Source: Aptenodytes patagonicus
Lineage: Eukaryota > Chordata > Aves > Sphenisciformes > Spheniscidae
Assembly (NCBI RefSeq): GCF_965638725.1
Contig: NC_134950.1
Span: 145,815,636-145,879,635, forward strand
DNA: 64,000 bases
Direction: 5' to 3'
Positions 39,975-52,513 of this stretch are shown one piece after another (position 1 is the stretch's first letter; each line of letters opens with the position of its first letter). The notes under the pieces are model-generated. The model saw nothing but the letters and a program-made list of their open reading frames with translations. It was not told the origin of the DNA and did not search any database. A program made the position numbers and the translations under genes.

Positions 39975-42794
39975 GATGATCATTAATAGCAGCAGCAGAT
40001 GCTATTCCAGTGCCTGATGCTAGGCAAGCAAGACCTAGGCGGAAAGACAACTAAAATCACTGTCCAACAGGCAGTGCATTTACTTTGCATTTACAACAGC
40101 TTGCATTTACTAGAAGACAAAGACATTCAAGCTCTGCTACCCTGGCAGTCAAAAAGCAGGAGTGGGGCAAGAAGGTACTGGTAAAAGGTGTTTGGTTTAG
40201 CTGCAGGAGGCTCAGCAGGACTCTGGTGAGAACAAACTCTACTAATTTGGCACAAAGCTTTTTGAACAAACAGAGTCTTGAAGGGGGGGAGGGGAAATAT
40301 GTCTAATGTAGTCCCTATCCACTTGCCCTTTGGGAAAAGGTGATGTTTAACAACAGACAGTCATCCCTTCCTTCCCTCCTATATCGCGTAGCCCGTTGCA
40401 TCATATTTTGTAACAGACTTAAAACTTGCTGGGGAACAATCCATGGATCAGATTTTCAATTGTATATACTCACATCCTACATAGCAAGAAGCATGTTCTA
40501 ATTGCACTAAACTACTCTCTAGAAGATTCAGAAGGGGAAAAAGAGCAATAGACAAGAAGTGAGAGAAATGAAACAGTATTTGTATTACAGTAAAAGTAAG
40601 AAGCATCTTTGAAGCAAGCACCTAACAGCTTAAAGAACAGCCAGGACTAACAGTAACAAAAAATACACCTCTATAAAGAGATGAAATAAATATAGAAGAC
40701 TCCCTTTTCAAGTGGTGGTTTGTATGAAAACATACCGTATTGCAGTAGAAGGGCATGAGGCTGGAATGTTCCAGAAATCAGGAATGCTGGAACCACAGAC
40801 TCTAAAAGGCACATAATCCACCTATGTAATAGCTTGCCCATTTTCAGGATGTAATCAAGTGTCTGTGTAACATGGAAATCTTATTTCCTTAATCAATTAG
40901 AACAGCAAACTGTATTAAAAAAAACAAAAAACAAACTTTGCATTTTACAGCCTCGTGTCCCATTGAATCAATTCTGAAAGCAGAATACTGCTCTCAGGTC
41001 TTCAGTTCTACGCGGACAAATTTTAAAGTCACTTCCATTTTTAAGAATGCAACACATTTAAATACAAAGAGAAACAATTCTTTATCAGAAGCATCCTCAG
41101 TTGTAGGGAATCGGGGCCACAACATACAATTACTGCATCAGAACATTTCTTGGGTGCCCTCGGTTACAGCTGCTTGGATACAGCAGCTGGGTGGGCAGTT
41201 TGGAAAGGACATGAATCACCAGAGTCAGAGTAAGCAGACCCAGGCAGTACTGGGGAAAATAAAGTATACAATAGCTAAAGCAAGGCGTGATTAGGGTATA
41301 CTGACTGGCTTTAGGAATGTGAAAGGATTTATTTTCACAATAAGCTGTGGGTAGACTGGTTTGGGAATATTTTTTTGTTCAAAGTTCATACCAAGGTTTT
41401 AAGTTTCAAAAAGAAACTTTTTTGAACAACTCCATTTAGCACTAACCCAGTCTGCTTTGATCTGCATGTCATCATTACTTTGAAGGAGCTAAAACATGCT
41501 GAAGACACACAGAAAATACTGCCTGGTTTTGCTAGAAATTTTATAATTCATACAGAAGTTATTCCCAGGAAACACATGATTTTAGGTTTAGGATTTCTTC
41601 CCTCGCACTCATGAGTAGATGCTAAAATTGAGAACCTTTATATATTTGCAAAATAATGAAGGACATAGTTATTAGTAACTCCTTATGGCTACCCTGATAC
41701 CACAGCCTACAAAACTGAAGTTAATTCAGTATACTTTTAAGACTTGTGACTAATTTAGGAGAAATTTGACTCATTCTCTTCTTAGAAAACCATACGAATA
41801 CCTAAACCAGAAGTGTGTGTGTGTGTGTGAAACAAAAAAATTAACCCACCACCTTCTTAAAGGTTGATTTTTAAAACTCTGGTTCTTTGTACTAATTCCT
41901 CACTCATTGTATATATAATAGGAATACATGAAGAAAAAAAAAAATCAACAGGATTTCTGAATTGAGCTCAGTGAGGCTGAACTTAAAAGGTATTTCTATG
42001 AAATAAAGACCAAATCAATAGGCACTTTAATTTGCCTTTACAGTAAAATTATGTGACTGTTTTATTAAGGTTTGCTTATTTTACGTTGTAATAACATCCA
42101 GGGTAACAAGAGACCAAACCCTCCAAATTATCTCTTTTTAGTTAAACATTACTACAAAGTATTTTATACTAGAACATGCTGCCTGTCTAACTCCCATTCC
42201 AGACAAATGAATTTAATTTTCTATTCCTTTATGAAGTAAATAAGTATAAACCTCAGGCAGCTTACTTATGAGAACATCTGGATTTATCTATTTGGGAAAA
42301 AAAAACCCAATTAAAAATCAAACCTCAACAAACAAATAAAAACAGAATAAACCTGTATTCCAAATACAATGATACATTTATTTCATTGCCTGAAAGGATG
42401 CACAAGGAATCAGGCTACTTCTGCATAGCAGGAAAAATTTTTAAAGTCATAGTACAGAAAAAAGAACCCCAACGGTATTTAAAAATACAAAACTCTGGAA
42501 AAAGATACCTCATTCAGGATTAGTCTATTTCATTACAGACACATGTGATATTCAAAGCACTAAACTAATAATCACTTCAAATCTTTGACTATGCAGAAGT
42601 CAGGTTAAAAAACAGGGTTTGAGCAGTATAGTAGAATTTACATAAGATAATCGTATTGTTCTCTTCTATGAAGCTCCACAGCCCCCTGGGTCACATGCTT
42701 CAGCTGGGCCAGGACCAGTTGTACGCAGAGGAGGGAGAAAATGGTTGGTTGTGCAATCGTATCATCTGATATGGAGCAAGCACTTATTTACATT

Positions 42795-43665
42795 GAAAGG
42801 AACCTCTAGAGGTCAACTGCTTCAATACTCTCTACCCAGGGCAATCTTCAAAGGCTGCTCAAGGCCGTTCCCAATTAAGTTCAGAGTATCTCCAAGGATG
42901 GAGATCCCACAGCCTCTCTGGGCAACTTGTCCCAGCATTTGACCACCCTCATGGTGTAAATCTTTTCCTAATGTCTAACTGAAACATCCTTTGCTGGAAC
43001 TTTTTCTGTTGCCTCTAGCCCCGTCACCCAGCTCTTCCAAGAAGAGTCTGGTTCTGTCTTCTCTGTACCCTCGCATTAATTGAAAACAAGATCCTGCCCC
43101 TAGTCTTCTCTGAACACTGAGGAGACCCAGCTCTTCCAGCTTCTCTTTTCACATTATGTGCTCCTGCCCCCTAATTATCTTGGCAGTCTTCCTCTAGACC
43201 TGCTCCAGTATGTTAGCATCTTTCCCGTACCGGGGAGCACAAAACTAGACACTGTGACAGATGCAGTCACACAAATGCCAAGCAGACAGAAATAATCCCT
43301 TCTCTCAGCTACTGGCTTCATTCTTGCTAAGTAAAGGCACATTGCTGGCTCACATTCAACTTGGTGTCCACCAGGAAAGCGATGCCATTTGCTGCAACGT
43401 GTGGCTTTCTAGCCATCAGTTCCCAGCCTGTACTACTGCGCAGCATTGTTCTGTTTCAATTTTCAGACTCTTTGTTGAACCTTTGAAGGTTCTTGCCAGC
43501 CCATTTCTCCAGCCTGTCGAGGTCCCTCGGAAGTGCAGCCCTGCCCTCCAGCACACACAACTTGGTGTCATCCACAAGCTTGCTGATGGTGTATTCCATC
43601 ACCTCAACCAGGTAGTTAATGAAGATTATAAATGCAAAACTGCACTATTTAATCTTACTGAATAC
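42795..43665 (-). mobile_element. Diverged CR1 LINE fragment (~870 bp)
   Basis: On the plus strand the start resembles the reversed CR1 3' end (AACCTCTAGAGGTCAACTGC). It continues through words such as GCCTCTCTGGGCAACTTGTC and CCCAGCTCTTCCAGCTTCTC and then GAGCACAAAACTAGACACTG, following the CR1 layout seen in the younger copies. It extends further 5' than the others, into AACTTGGTGTCATCCACAAG, which is typical of the CR1 ORF2 region. There are many stops and indels, so age is intermediate. Confidence 0.88.
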
Positions 43666-46600
43666 TAATTATCATGTCCTGAAAAGGATAAAGGACTTCC
43701 AAGTAGTTTAATTTTAACTAATTAACAGGTTGGTAAATGGGACATTCTAAGGAACTTGTATTTCAATACACAGGCCACCAAATAAAGCCTCTTCAGTTTG
43801 GTTTTTTTTTTTCTAATGGGCAGTTTGCACTTGGTGACTCATTGTAATAGCTCCAATGAAAGATTTCTCTCCAATACATCCTTCTAAATATGGAGAACTA
43901 AATACATAAAGCATCTGTGCCAGTGACTCTCAGCAAGTCAGGGAAAAGGGCCTAAATTAAGAGCCATTGTATGTTAGTACTGCAATAAGCTACAGAGCTG
44001 TTAGTAATGTCTCAGTACTGCAGGCTGTGTACCTCCATATACAAGCTTTCGGAGAACACAAGTAACTGGAGTTCTTTCATAAAGAACAAACGCTTTATCT
44101 TAGAATTGTATATAACTCACAATGCTGCATAGGCCTAGATTATTTAGTATTACAATTTTGTAGTAGAACTATTTCTAGAGAATAAATGTGTCGGATCATT
44201 GCTGAAGAACCACATGTTCTGCTATCATGAAGTCTAATACATAGCTGTGTCTCCAGAGCTGAGCTTTAGAATATAAAAATCCTCACCTTATGGGTACAGA
44301 GATAACTTCAACTATTTAGCAAATGTGAATGAAACTGCATCAGTCAGTAAGTTCTTTAAACTGTTAAAACGTATAACCTGCATTATTAGCACAGCTGGAA
44401 CTTTGGTCTTCATAGTTTAGTAGCTACACACTTTTGCAGTTTCTTCAAGACACTGATGAAATTCACCATTTTGAAAGACTAACAAGAAATTTTCTGGGCT
44501 CTACTCTGCCAGGACATTTCTACATGTCTATCTGTAGTCTTTCAACATAATAGAGAGTTAACTGGAGATCAATACATTTGCTTGTCTCCCAGCTGCTTAG
44601 AGATCTAGAACACAGCAGAGCCACCTGGATTTTAAAAAAAAAAAGTCCTAAAAAAGTAGCAATTCTGCAAGTAATTTACACAGCAAGGTAATAAGAAAAA
44701 GAACATTTCAGAGGAAAATTCTATTGCAACAGCATTTACAAGTTGCTACTGCTGAAAATTAGTCCCAATGTGCATCCAGCCTTGCATGTATTATGTTTTA
44801 TATTTTACACACATAGTAGCTAATAAAAATACAAAGAAAAATACACCACTGCATATCACAGCAGTACAGTTACAATCAAACCCTTAGTACAGAGAAAAGT
44901 TCATTAGTAAATTACAACAGCCCTAAAATTCCTATTCCTAAGTCTACGATAAATTTTAATAGAACCAGCATTTAAAATAAGGGTAGTGCAAAAACATAGA
45001 CAAGTATATATCATGATCTTTTCTCATAATTTTTCAGCTATTTCTCCAAAGGCTGGTTCGTAACAGGAAATATTTCATTTATCGTTATCATTATCAGTGC
45101 TTCATCTGTGCATCCTAAAAAAAAAATACACTCATTTTTTAATAGAGTAAGATTTTGAGTTTCTACACAACAGCTTTAATAGAAATATACCATTTTTAAC
45201 TTTGCCTTCAAAATTCCTATTAGAAATCCATTTGAAATAAAAGGGGAGGCAGGGGAGGATTGCTACCCCAATTAACATCTGTGAAAGCTCCTTGAAGAAG
45301 AGACCTTAAGTGGACATAGCTCAAACTAATAAATATAACAAATACAATTTTCTCCACTAAGTTATTTCATTTGTAGTAATTTACAATCAGGACCAAAACC
45401 GGCTGCACGCAAACAGGACATGATGCTCCTACAGTCACATAAAGTACCTGCTATAAGAACGAGCAGGCCCTGTTTTTAAAGCAGAATTATATTTATAAAC
45501 TACAAATATCTAATTCTTTTCTATGCTAAATTCCAAGAAGAGTATCATCAGGTGAAGTAGTTGGGGCATAAGTTTTCAACTTATGTTTACATTTAACTAC
45601 AATTGAATACAGAGTATATAAAACAGTCAAGAAATATGTCATTAGTATATACATAATTAGCATTATCTATGTTAACTTTAAGTGTATTTTCCCAGAAATA
45701 GCTTTGAAACCTCCAAAGCTGTATCTTTCCTCAAGTCATCTTTCATTTAAAAAAAAAAAGGGGGGGGGGAGAAGAGAGATCACTAACATTCCTATAGCAC
45801 ATTTTTCAAAAGTCAGTATTTTAACTGTTTAAGACAATTACCACAGAATTAAACTGTGTAAGAATTTTCACAATTAGCCACTGTCATCCTTCTCTCACCA
45901 CTTCTCAAATAAGTTATCTCACAGGTTACCCCTAGCTGACATCATCTATCGGAGTCTAAGTCAAACCAAGTCAAAACAAAATTGTGTTTTCCTCTCTATA
46001 ACCTTTAAATCTATGTGAATTACTGTTAAATCTTAATTCAGGATGGTATTCACATAAAAACTTGCCCGCTTGACTTAGTTTTCCCTTAATTTATCTTACT
46101 TCTTGCTAGTGCTTTGCTTCAGAGCCTATAAAAGACTATATGTCTCTTTTTATGTTTTCATCTGCCACGAACTGTTTAGAATTTCTACTTGCACAGAAGT
46201 GCCAAATCATTGATGGTGGTCAAAAACAAAACCCCAACACCACAGCTTGTCTAAAAAGGTGTCACCCATCCAATTAACTTCATGAGACAGAGGCATCAGG
46301 GAAGTATAACACAGCGTACCAGTCATTATCAAAGCAGATGATGCTGAAGACAATCCTGACTCCATAAAAACGTTCCGCAAGAGCAGATCAAAGCTACAAG
46401 CCATTCATGTTGTCAACAGAAGAAAGAAACCTTCGCTTCAAGAGGTACAAGACAACAATGAAACACAAAACAATAATCAGAAAAATAAGGGGGAAAGGCT
46501 AGAAAGAAGAAAAGCAAGAAAAATAAGAATATTCAGAAGCTAGACCACCATATAAATAAACACAGGGGAAACACCAACACAAAGACAGAACAGCTACTAC

Positions 46601-46990
46601 AAGATATGGCAGAGACACTGTACAGAAGAGAAACTGAACACAAACCTCAGTAGAAGTAGCCATCATGGTTCAGGGATATAAACAAACCTCTTATCGATGT
46701 TATACTTTTGTTAACTTGCATAAATGGAAAAGGATTTCAATGTATCAGATTTAAAGATACTACATGAAGAAGAAAAAATCTGCCTCCATGAAATGTATTT
46801 TAGTACCTTAAGTTAATCCAGAATTTGAAAACAAGCGATGGACCTTTTCTTCAATAAGCATTTATTATCTTCCTACCTCTGATAATGACTCCTGATAAAA
46901 AACCCCACACTTAAATATAAGAACTTACTCCACATTACAGAAAAATGGCCCCAAATCACAAACATTTCTTAAAGTTGTATGTAGGAGGTG

Positions 46991-47034
46991 TAAATCACAA
47001 GTGGTGATTTATGTAAATCACAAGTGGTGATTTA
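46991..47034. repeat. Twofold tandem repeat of an imperfect palindrome
   Basis: The 21-mer TAAATCACAAGTGGTGATTTA occurs at 46991-47011 and again at 47014-47034, separated by TG. Each copy has 8-bp inverted arms (TAAATCAC / GTGATTTA) around a 5-nt centre. No known element was recognised. Confidence 0.85.
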
Positions 47035-47936
47035 CTTTCTTGCTTAATAGAGAGAATAACCTACAACCAATTGGTCTCTTAGATAGCAAAACAACACTTT
47101 AGGTTCTTTTGGTTTTCAAAGCCCATTGTCCAGTTACTAGAAGTCAAGGTTCTTAAACCGACTTGTATTGTATACAGTCTTGCAGATGGTCCAGAAATCA
47201 ATCATTCTTGATCTTTTCCTCTAAACTGTGCTTTGTTTCAGAATGCTAAAGTGAGAGAGGGCTATGCCTTTGCACTTGATTGTCAATTGTAAATATAAAT
47301 GGAATAGTTCAGATCATTCCAGCAAACTTAAGGATTCACTCAAAATACCACAGTGACTTGAAAATGCCTAGACTGTATTTTTGACAACAGCCTTTATAAT
47401 AAAGCAAGGACTAAGTGGTTCACAGCAGTTTAAAAATACTGCTTTAAAATGAGTACACACACCATTTGGCTACCACATGACAGCCCTTATTCCATGGAAC
47501 TTGATGACTGCAGTATTTCCAAAAGTCTTTTTGGTTTATTTACTCGTATGCTTCTGGGGTGCTATTTTCACAATAAAAGCATATGTCAAAATTGAATACA
47601 TATTTTTTGCTGCTGTTATTTTTGTTGGAGAGAAAAGGAAAACCTAAATGCAGCAAAGAGATATAGAGAAGAAGCAGCCAATAACTAAGTTTCTACTTCC
47701 CGGAATGCTATACAGCGTGGCAGACTATACCACCAAAGTTCTTCAGGTACATCAAAATGGTAAGCACAAGCCACTGGAAAACTCCCCTAAGTAGGGAAAA
47801 TCCCCAAGACATTTCATAAAGTTTTCTCCAACATAGAAGCCTGCACACAAGAACTATTTTATACATAATTAATAATACACTGCCTCAGTTGTCATGATGT
47901 AATATTTAAACTACAGTAACTTATTGTCAAAGAATA

Positions 47937-48382
47937 ATCATAGAATAGAATCATAGAATCATTGAGGTTGGAAAAGACCTCTAAGATCGAGTCCAACCGT
48001 CAACCCAACACCACCATGCCCACTGAACCATGTCCCTAAGCGCCTCATCTACACGTCTTTTAAATACTTCCAGGGATGGGGACTCAACCACTTCCCTGGG
48101 CAGCCTGTCCCAATGTTTAACCACTCTTTCAGTAAAGAAATTTTTCCTCACATCCAATCTAAACCTCCCCTGCCGCAACTTGAGGCCATTTCCTCTCGTC
48201 CTATCGCTAGTTACTTGGGAGAAGAGACCGACACCCACCTCGCTACAACCTCCTTTCAGGTAGTTGTAGAGAGCGATGAGGTCTCCCCTCAGCCTCCTTT
48301 TCTCCAGGCTAAACAACCCCAGTTCCCTCAGCCGCTCCTCATAAGACTTGTTCTCCAGACCCCTCACCAGCCTCGTTGCCAT
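47937..48382 (-). mobile_element. Relatively intact CR1 LINE 3' end
   Basis: On the plus strand it begins with reversed CR1 tail repeats (AATCATAGAATAGAATCATAG) and runs into the ORF2 C-terminus. The minus-strand frame 48394-47981 is open for 137 codons and includes the standard CR1 end motifs [20 protein letters not shown] and [20 protein letters not shown]. Lack of stops or frameshifts suggests a fairly young copy. The 5' truncation point abuts an 11-bp tandem array. It is sense to ANKIB1. Confidence 0.95.
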
Positions 48383-48383
48383 A

Positions 48384-48464
48384 TATAATGTCACTATAAT
48401 GTCACTATAATGTCACTATAATGTCACTATAATGTCACTATAATGTCACTATAATGTCACTATA
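48384..48464. repeat. 11-bp tandem repeat (AATGTCACTAT)n, seven copies
   Basis: The unit AATGTCACTAT begins at 48387, 48398, 48409, 48420, 48431, 48442 and 48453 with no visible substitution in the array. It starts within a few bases of the point where the adjacent CR1 is truncated. Confidence 0.95.
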
Positions 48465-49493
48465 CTGCAGGCTGTGTGCAAACATTGATTCCTAGGTGCA
48501 AGTTTACGCACCTACATAAAACCTACTTTTAGAGGATTCATTTTGGCCCCTTGTCTTCCTTGTCAGTACAGAACTGAACAAGAAAAGTTACAAGAGGAAC
48601 TCTACAGACAACACTCTCACGCAGCTGCTCCGTAAAGCCACCCCAGCCAGGAAGGATCCCACTTCCACTTCCCTGCAGTAATCCATTTACAACCTGTTAC
48701 TGTATTTTTACTGCAATTATCCTTCAACAGTCACAGTTCAGAATTTATGTGCTTTAAAATATAAATCAAAGCAAAACCACTAAATGAAAATATCTCTTAA
48801 GGAACTCCAACAAAACACCAAGAAAAGTCAAGGATACTAGCAGTACTACAAATTAGCTTTAGGTCAAAAGAAGTGTTTGTCTTATCTAAAAACATGGTGA
48901 TTCTCTTGTTTGGAAGACAGAAGAGTTAAGGATACACATAAATGTGAATTTGAAATGTCAATCTATATAATATGAGAGACGTTAGCAACTTGTGAAAATT
49001 ACTTTCAATTACTAAAAACAAGAATACAGGAAGAGGATCGGAGAAATAACAAGGACTCCCTCAGACCACCTCTGCACACCAACAAGAGAAAACCCTGGCT
49101 GATTTTACACAGACACCTATTTTATTTCTTTTTCTTTTTGTAGTACGATTTAAGGTATGTCAGACTAAAAACAAAGCAGCAGAAAGTAAGGACTGTACTG
49201 TTAACAAAGCATGGAGGGTAAAGGAAATTCAGAAAATGTTTTAAAAAAAGACAACAAAGCAACTGACTAGTATCTGTTTTTCTCCAAAGTGATTTTTGGA
49301 CTAATAAACTGAAGATATTCCGCTATTGCTACACTTATTTGTATAGCACTCCACTTCGAGTATTTTTTGAGATGAGACAGATAAATAGATACACATATAT
49401 GTATAAAACCAGAAATTAAGACAGTCTGGAATGCAAAACATACAATTTCACTGATACTAGAGAAGACAATCTAATATTCCTCAGAAAAAAAAA

Positions 49494-50270
49494 AATCACA
49501 GAATGTTTTGGGTTGGAAAGGACCTTTAAAGATCATCACATCCAACCCCCCTGCCATGGGCAGGGACATCCTTCACTAGGTCAGGTTGCTCAAAGCCCCA
49601 TCTGACCTGACCTTGAACACTTCTAATGATGGGGCATCCACAACTTCTCTGGGCAACCTGTGCCAGGGTCTCACCACACTCATCATAAAAAATTTCTTCC
49701 TTACGTCCAATCCAAATCTACCCTCTTTCAGTTTAAAACCATTGCCCCGTGTCTTGTCACTACAGGCCTTGGTAAAAAGTCTGTCTTTCTTGTAAAGCCC
49801 CCTTTAAATATTGAAACGCCACAACAAGGTCTCCCTGGAGCCTTCTCTACTCCAGGCTGAACAATCCCAACTCTCTCAGCCTTTCTTCATAAGAGGGGTG
49901 TTCCAGCTCTCTGACCATTTTCGTGGCCCTCCTCTGGAGCCACTCCAACAGGTCCATGTCTGTCTTCTACTGGAGAAGAAAGCTGGACACAGTGCTCCAG
50001 GGGGAACCTCATGAGAGTGGAGTAGAAGGGGAGAATCACCTCTCTTGACCTGCTGGCCACACTTCTTTTTATGTGGCCCAGGATACAGTTGGCTTTCTGG
50101 GATGCGAGTGCACATTGCTGCCTCATGTCCATTTTTTCATCCGTCAGTATCCTGAAGTCCTTTTCTGCAGGGCTGCTCTCAATCCATTCATTCCCCACTC
50201 TGTACTGACACTGGGGATTGCCCTGGCCCAGGTGGAAGACCTTGTGCTTGACCTTCCACAATGGCAAATA
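49494..50270 (-). mobile_element. CR1 LINE, 5'-truncated, copy B
   Basis: It has the same 3' end as the element at 30052 and differs from it at only a handful of positions up to about 49972, for example one T/C change and a 2-base gap near 49780. It extends about 180 bp further 5', and its minus-strand frame 50267-49887 (126 codons) gives recognisable CR1 ORF2 sequence such as HLGQGNPQCQYRVG and DFRILTDEKMDMRQQCALAS. It is preceded at its 3' side by an A-rich run (49485-49494). It is sense to ANKIB1. Confidence 0.95.
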
Positions 50271-50322
50271 AAGACTATTTTTACTGGTTCTACTTTAAAT
50301 CTGGAAGACATTTAGAGGTTCT

Positions 50323-50340
50323 AAAAAAAAAAAAAAAAAA
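50323..50340. repeat. Poly(A) run of 18
   Basis: A simple A18 run about 50 bases beyond the 5' end of CR1 copy B. Nothing else was recognised here. Confidence 0.9.
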
Positions 50341-50857
50341 GTAGTTTTTAAACATTAGGTAGACTTCTCTGTCTTGAACTTTTAATGTAATGCAATCTTG
50401 CATGAAATATCCTTTTCTCCTGAAAATTTACACATACGTGTGACTTCAAAAATGCTCCACGGAGAAGTATGTGGCATGTATTTTGGGAGGGGGGAGGGAA
50501 ACCAGTAAGAGTCTTGTCTGATGATAATGGTGTTGAAAACACAACTTTCCCTGTCATTTTGAACATTTCAGAATTTCCACAGGGCTGCTCTTCAAGCAAA
50601 ACAGATGTCTCTTTGCTATGTATCATTATCAATTATGCAAATACAGTAATGTGATTAGAAACGTAATGGGTTCAGCACACACATTTGTAACCTCCAGCTT
50701 CTCAATTTTCTTTCTTACTGGTGTGAGTCACCTTAGCAAAGGCGACAAAATTTCACCAGTGACAACAGCAGACAGCAACCTCAAGTTTTCAGATTCCAAG
50801 ATGAAGTCAATTAACTAGTCAGGTAATGGTAACTACATGACATCTCAACAGCAAAGT

Positions 50858-50970
50858 TAAAACAAACAGAAAAACCCCCAAACTCACACATACACAAAAC
50901 AACAACAAAAAACTAAAACAAAAAACTAGAACAAAACCCAAAAAACACTAAAAAAAAACCCCACAAACCC
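50858..50970. repeat. A/C-rich low-complexity tract
   Basis: About 110 bases of AAAAC, ACAAC and CCCCCAAA-type words with almost no G or T on the plus strand. It is simple-sequence DNA. Confidence 0.85.
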
Positions 50971-51374
50971 TGCTAGCCAAACTAGTTAACAATTAATAAA
51001 CAAAGCTCTATTACTGAAACAAAAAGCAACGTAGTGCTAATCAATCACAGCAGAGATGTCACAGACCAGTGGGTGAGAAACTGCTCAGGACAGATTAAAT
51101 CAGCCATAGTGTTAACAAGGTCTTCTTAGTGAACAAAGACGTAATGACATTTTCTAAAACCATTTTTTTTATAGTTGTTTCACTGAACAAAAGCTAACAG
51201 ATGTAGAAGACATTCCCTTTTAAACTTACATGTTTAGTTTCCTTTTGTTTTCTGGAGTGTCTATGCCTGACACAAACATGTAACAAACAGATATGTGTAA
51301 ACTTACTTACAATACAAAACTATGTCTAGGAAACTCCATGTTCTTTCAATAAGCCTAATCGTGTACTTACACAT

Positions 51375-51915
51375 TGTCATGGTTTAACCTCAGTTGGCAA
51401 CTGAGTACCACACAGCCACTCGCTCGCTCACTCCCCCCACCCCCGGTGGGATGGGGGAGAGAATTGGAAGAGCACAAGTGAGAAAAACTCGTGGGTTGAG
51501 ATAAAAACAGTTTAATAATGGAAATAAAATAATAATATAATATAATAATAATAATAATATACAAAGCAAGTGATGCACAACGCAATTGCTCAGCACCCGC
51601 CAACCGATGCCCAGCCAGTCCCCGAGCAGCGGCCCCCCCAGCCAGCTTTCCCCAGTTTATGTACTGAGCATGACGCCACATGGTATGGAATGTCCCTTTG
51701 GCCAGTTTGGCTGTGCCCCCTCCCAGCTTCTTGTGCACCTCCAGCCTTCTCAGTCGGTAGAGCATGGGAAGCTGAGAAGTCCTTGACTAGTGTAAGCACT
51801 ACTTAGCAACAACTAAAACATCGGTGTGTTATCAACATTGTTCTCACCCTAAATCCAAAACACTGTACCAGCTACTAGGAAGGAAATTAACTCCATCCCT
51901 GCCGAAACCAGGACA
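51375..51915 (-). mobile_element. Solo LTR, avian ERVL-like, sense to ANKIB1
   Basis: The 541-bp LTR on the minus strand starts TGTCCTGGTTTCGGCAGGG at 51915 and ends GGTTAAACCATGACA at 51375. The flanks are CACAT (51370-51374) and CACAT (51916-51920), a perfect 5-bp target duplication. It is close kin of the LTR at 20860: long shared blocks lie around AGCTTCTTGTGCACCTCCAG and the R/U5 end. It shows a shorter TAA-type array. It carries an ATTAAA signal in the ANKIB1 direction about 2 kb inside intron 1. Confidence 0.93.
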
Positions 51916-52495
51916 CACATGTACATACCTAGTCCTATCTAGACGTGTATGGCACAAGTAAAAATTAGAGGGACTGCGCAAAACTTACTTGCTTAATTTT
52001 TGTCTTTTGGCTACTGATACTATTATTATTATTATAATAGTGCCACTGTTGTTCTTTTTTTTTCTTTTTTAAAAATTAATTTTAATTCATAATATTCTGC
52101 TGATGCATATATATATATGAAGACTGGGCACCACCAACATGGTTTAGCTTTTTAATAGATTTCTAGTAATACTTTTATTTAGGAGTAATACGTTATATTA
52201 TAAAAATATTTTATTCTTTTGTTTAAGGACTAAACTAAAATTTGTTAAAGAAAGAATTGCTTGAGTACAGGACCACAGAAAGTCTTGGAATTAGTTTCCA
52301 GAAACCTCTTCTGTACTTTGGTCTTATTTGTAAGGACAGCCATTTACTCTTTGCGTGTCCAGGAAAAAAAAAAACGAAAACAAGTTGCTATAAATTCTAC
52401 CACTTCACTTCTGTGTAGACACCTCAACTGAATAAGCCACATGTTGTTAGAACTTGAAAAATGCTGTTGCTTTCCATATGACTAAAGCCTCCCCG

Positions 52496-52513
52496 CCCCC
52501 CCCCCCCCCCCCC
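52496..52513. repeat. Poly(C) run of 18
   Basis: An uninterrupted C18 preceded by CCCCG. The complementary G18 can form a G-quadruplex. Such homopolymers are also frequent sequencing-error sites, so the length is uncertain. Confidence 0.9.

Noticed and set aside
40938..41294. 118-codon plus-strand open frame
   Set aside because: No recognisable domain or splice context; length is plausible by chance in 64 kb.
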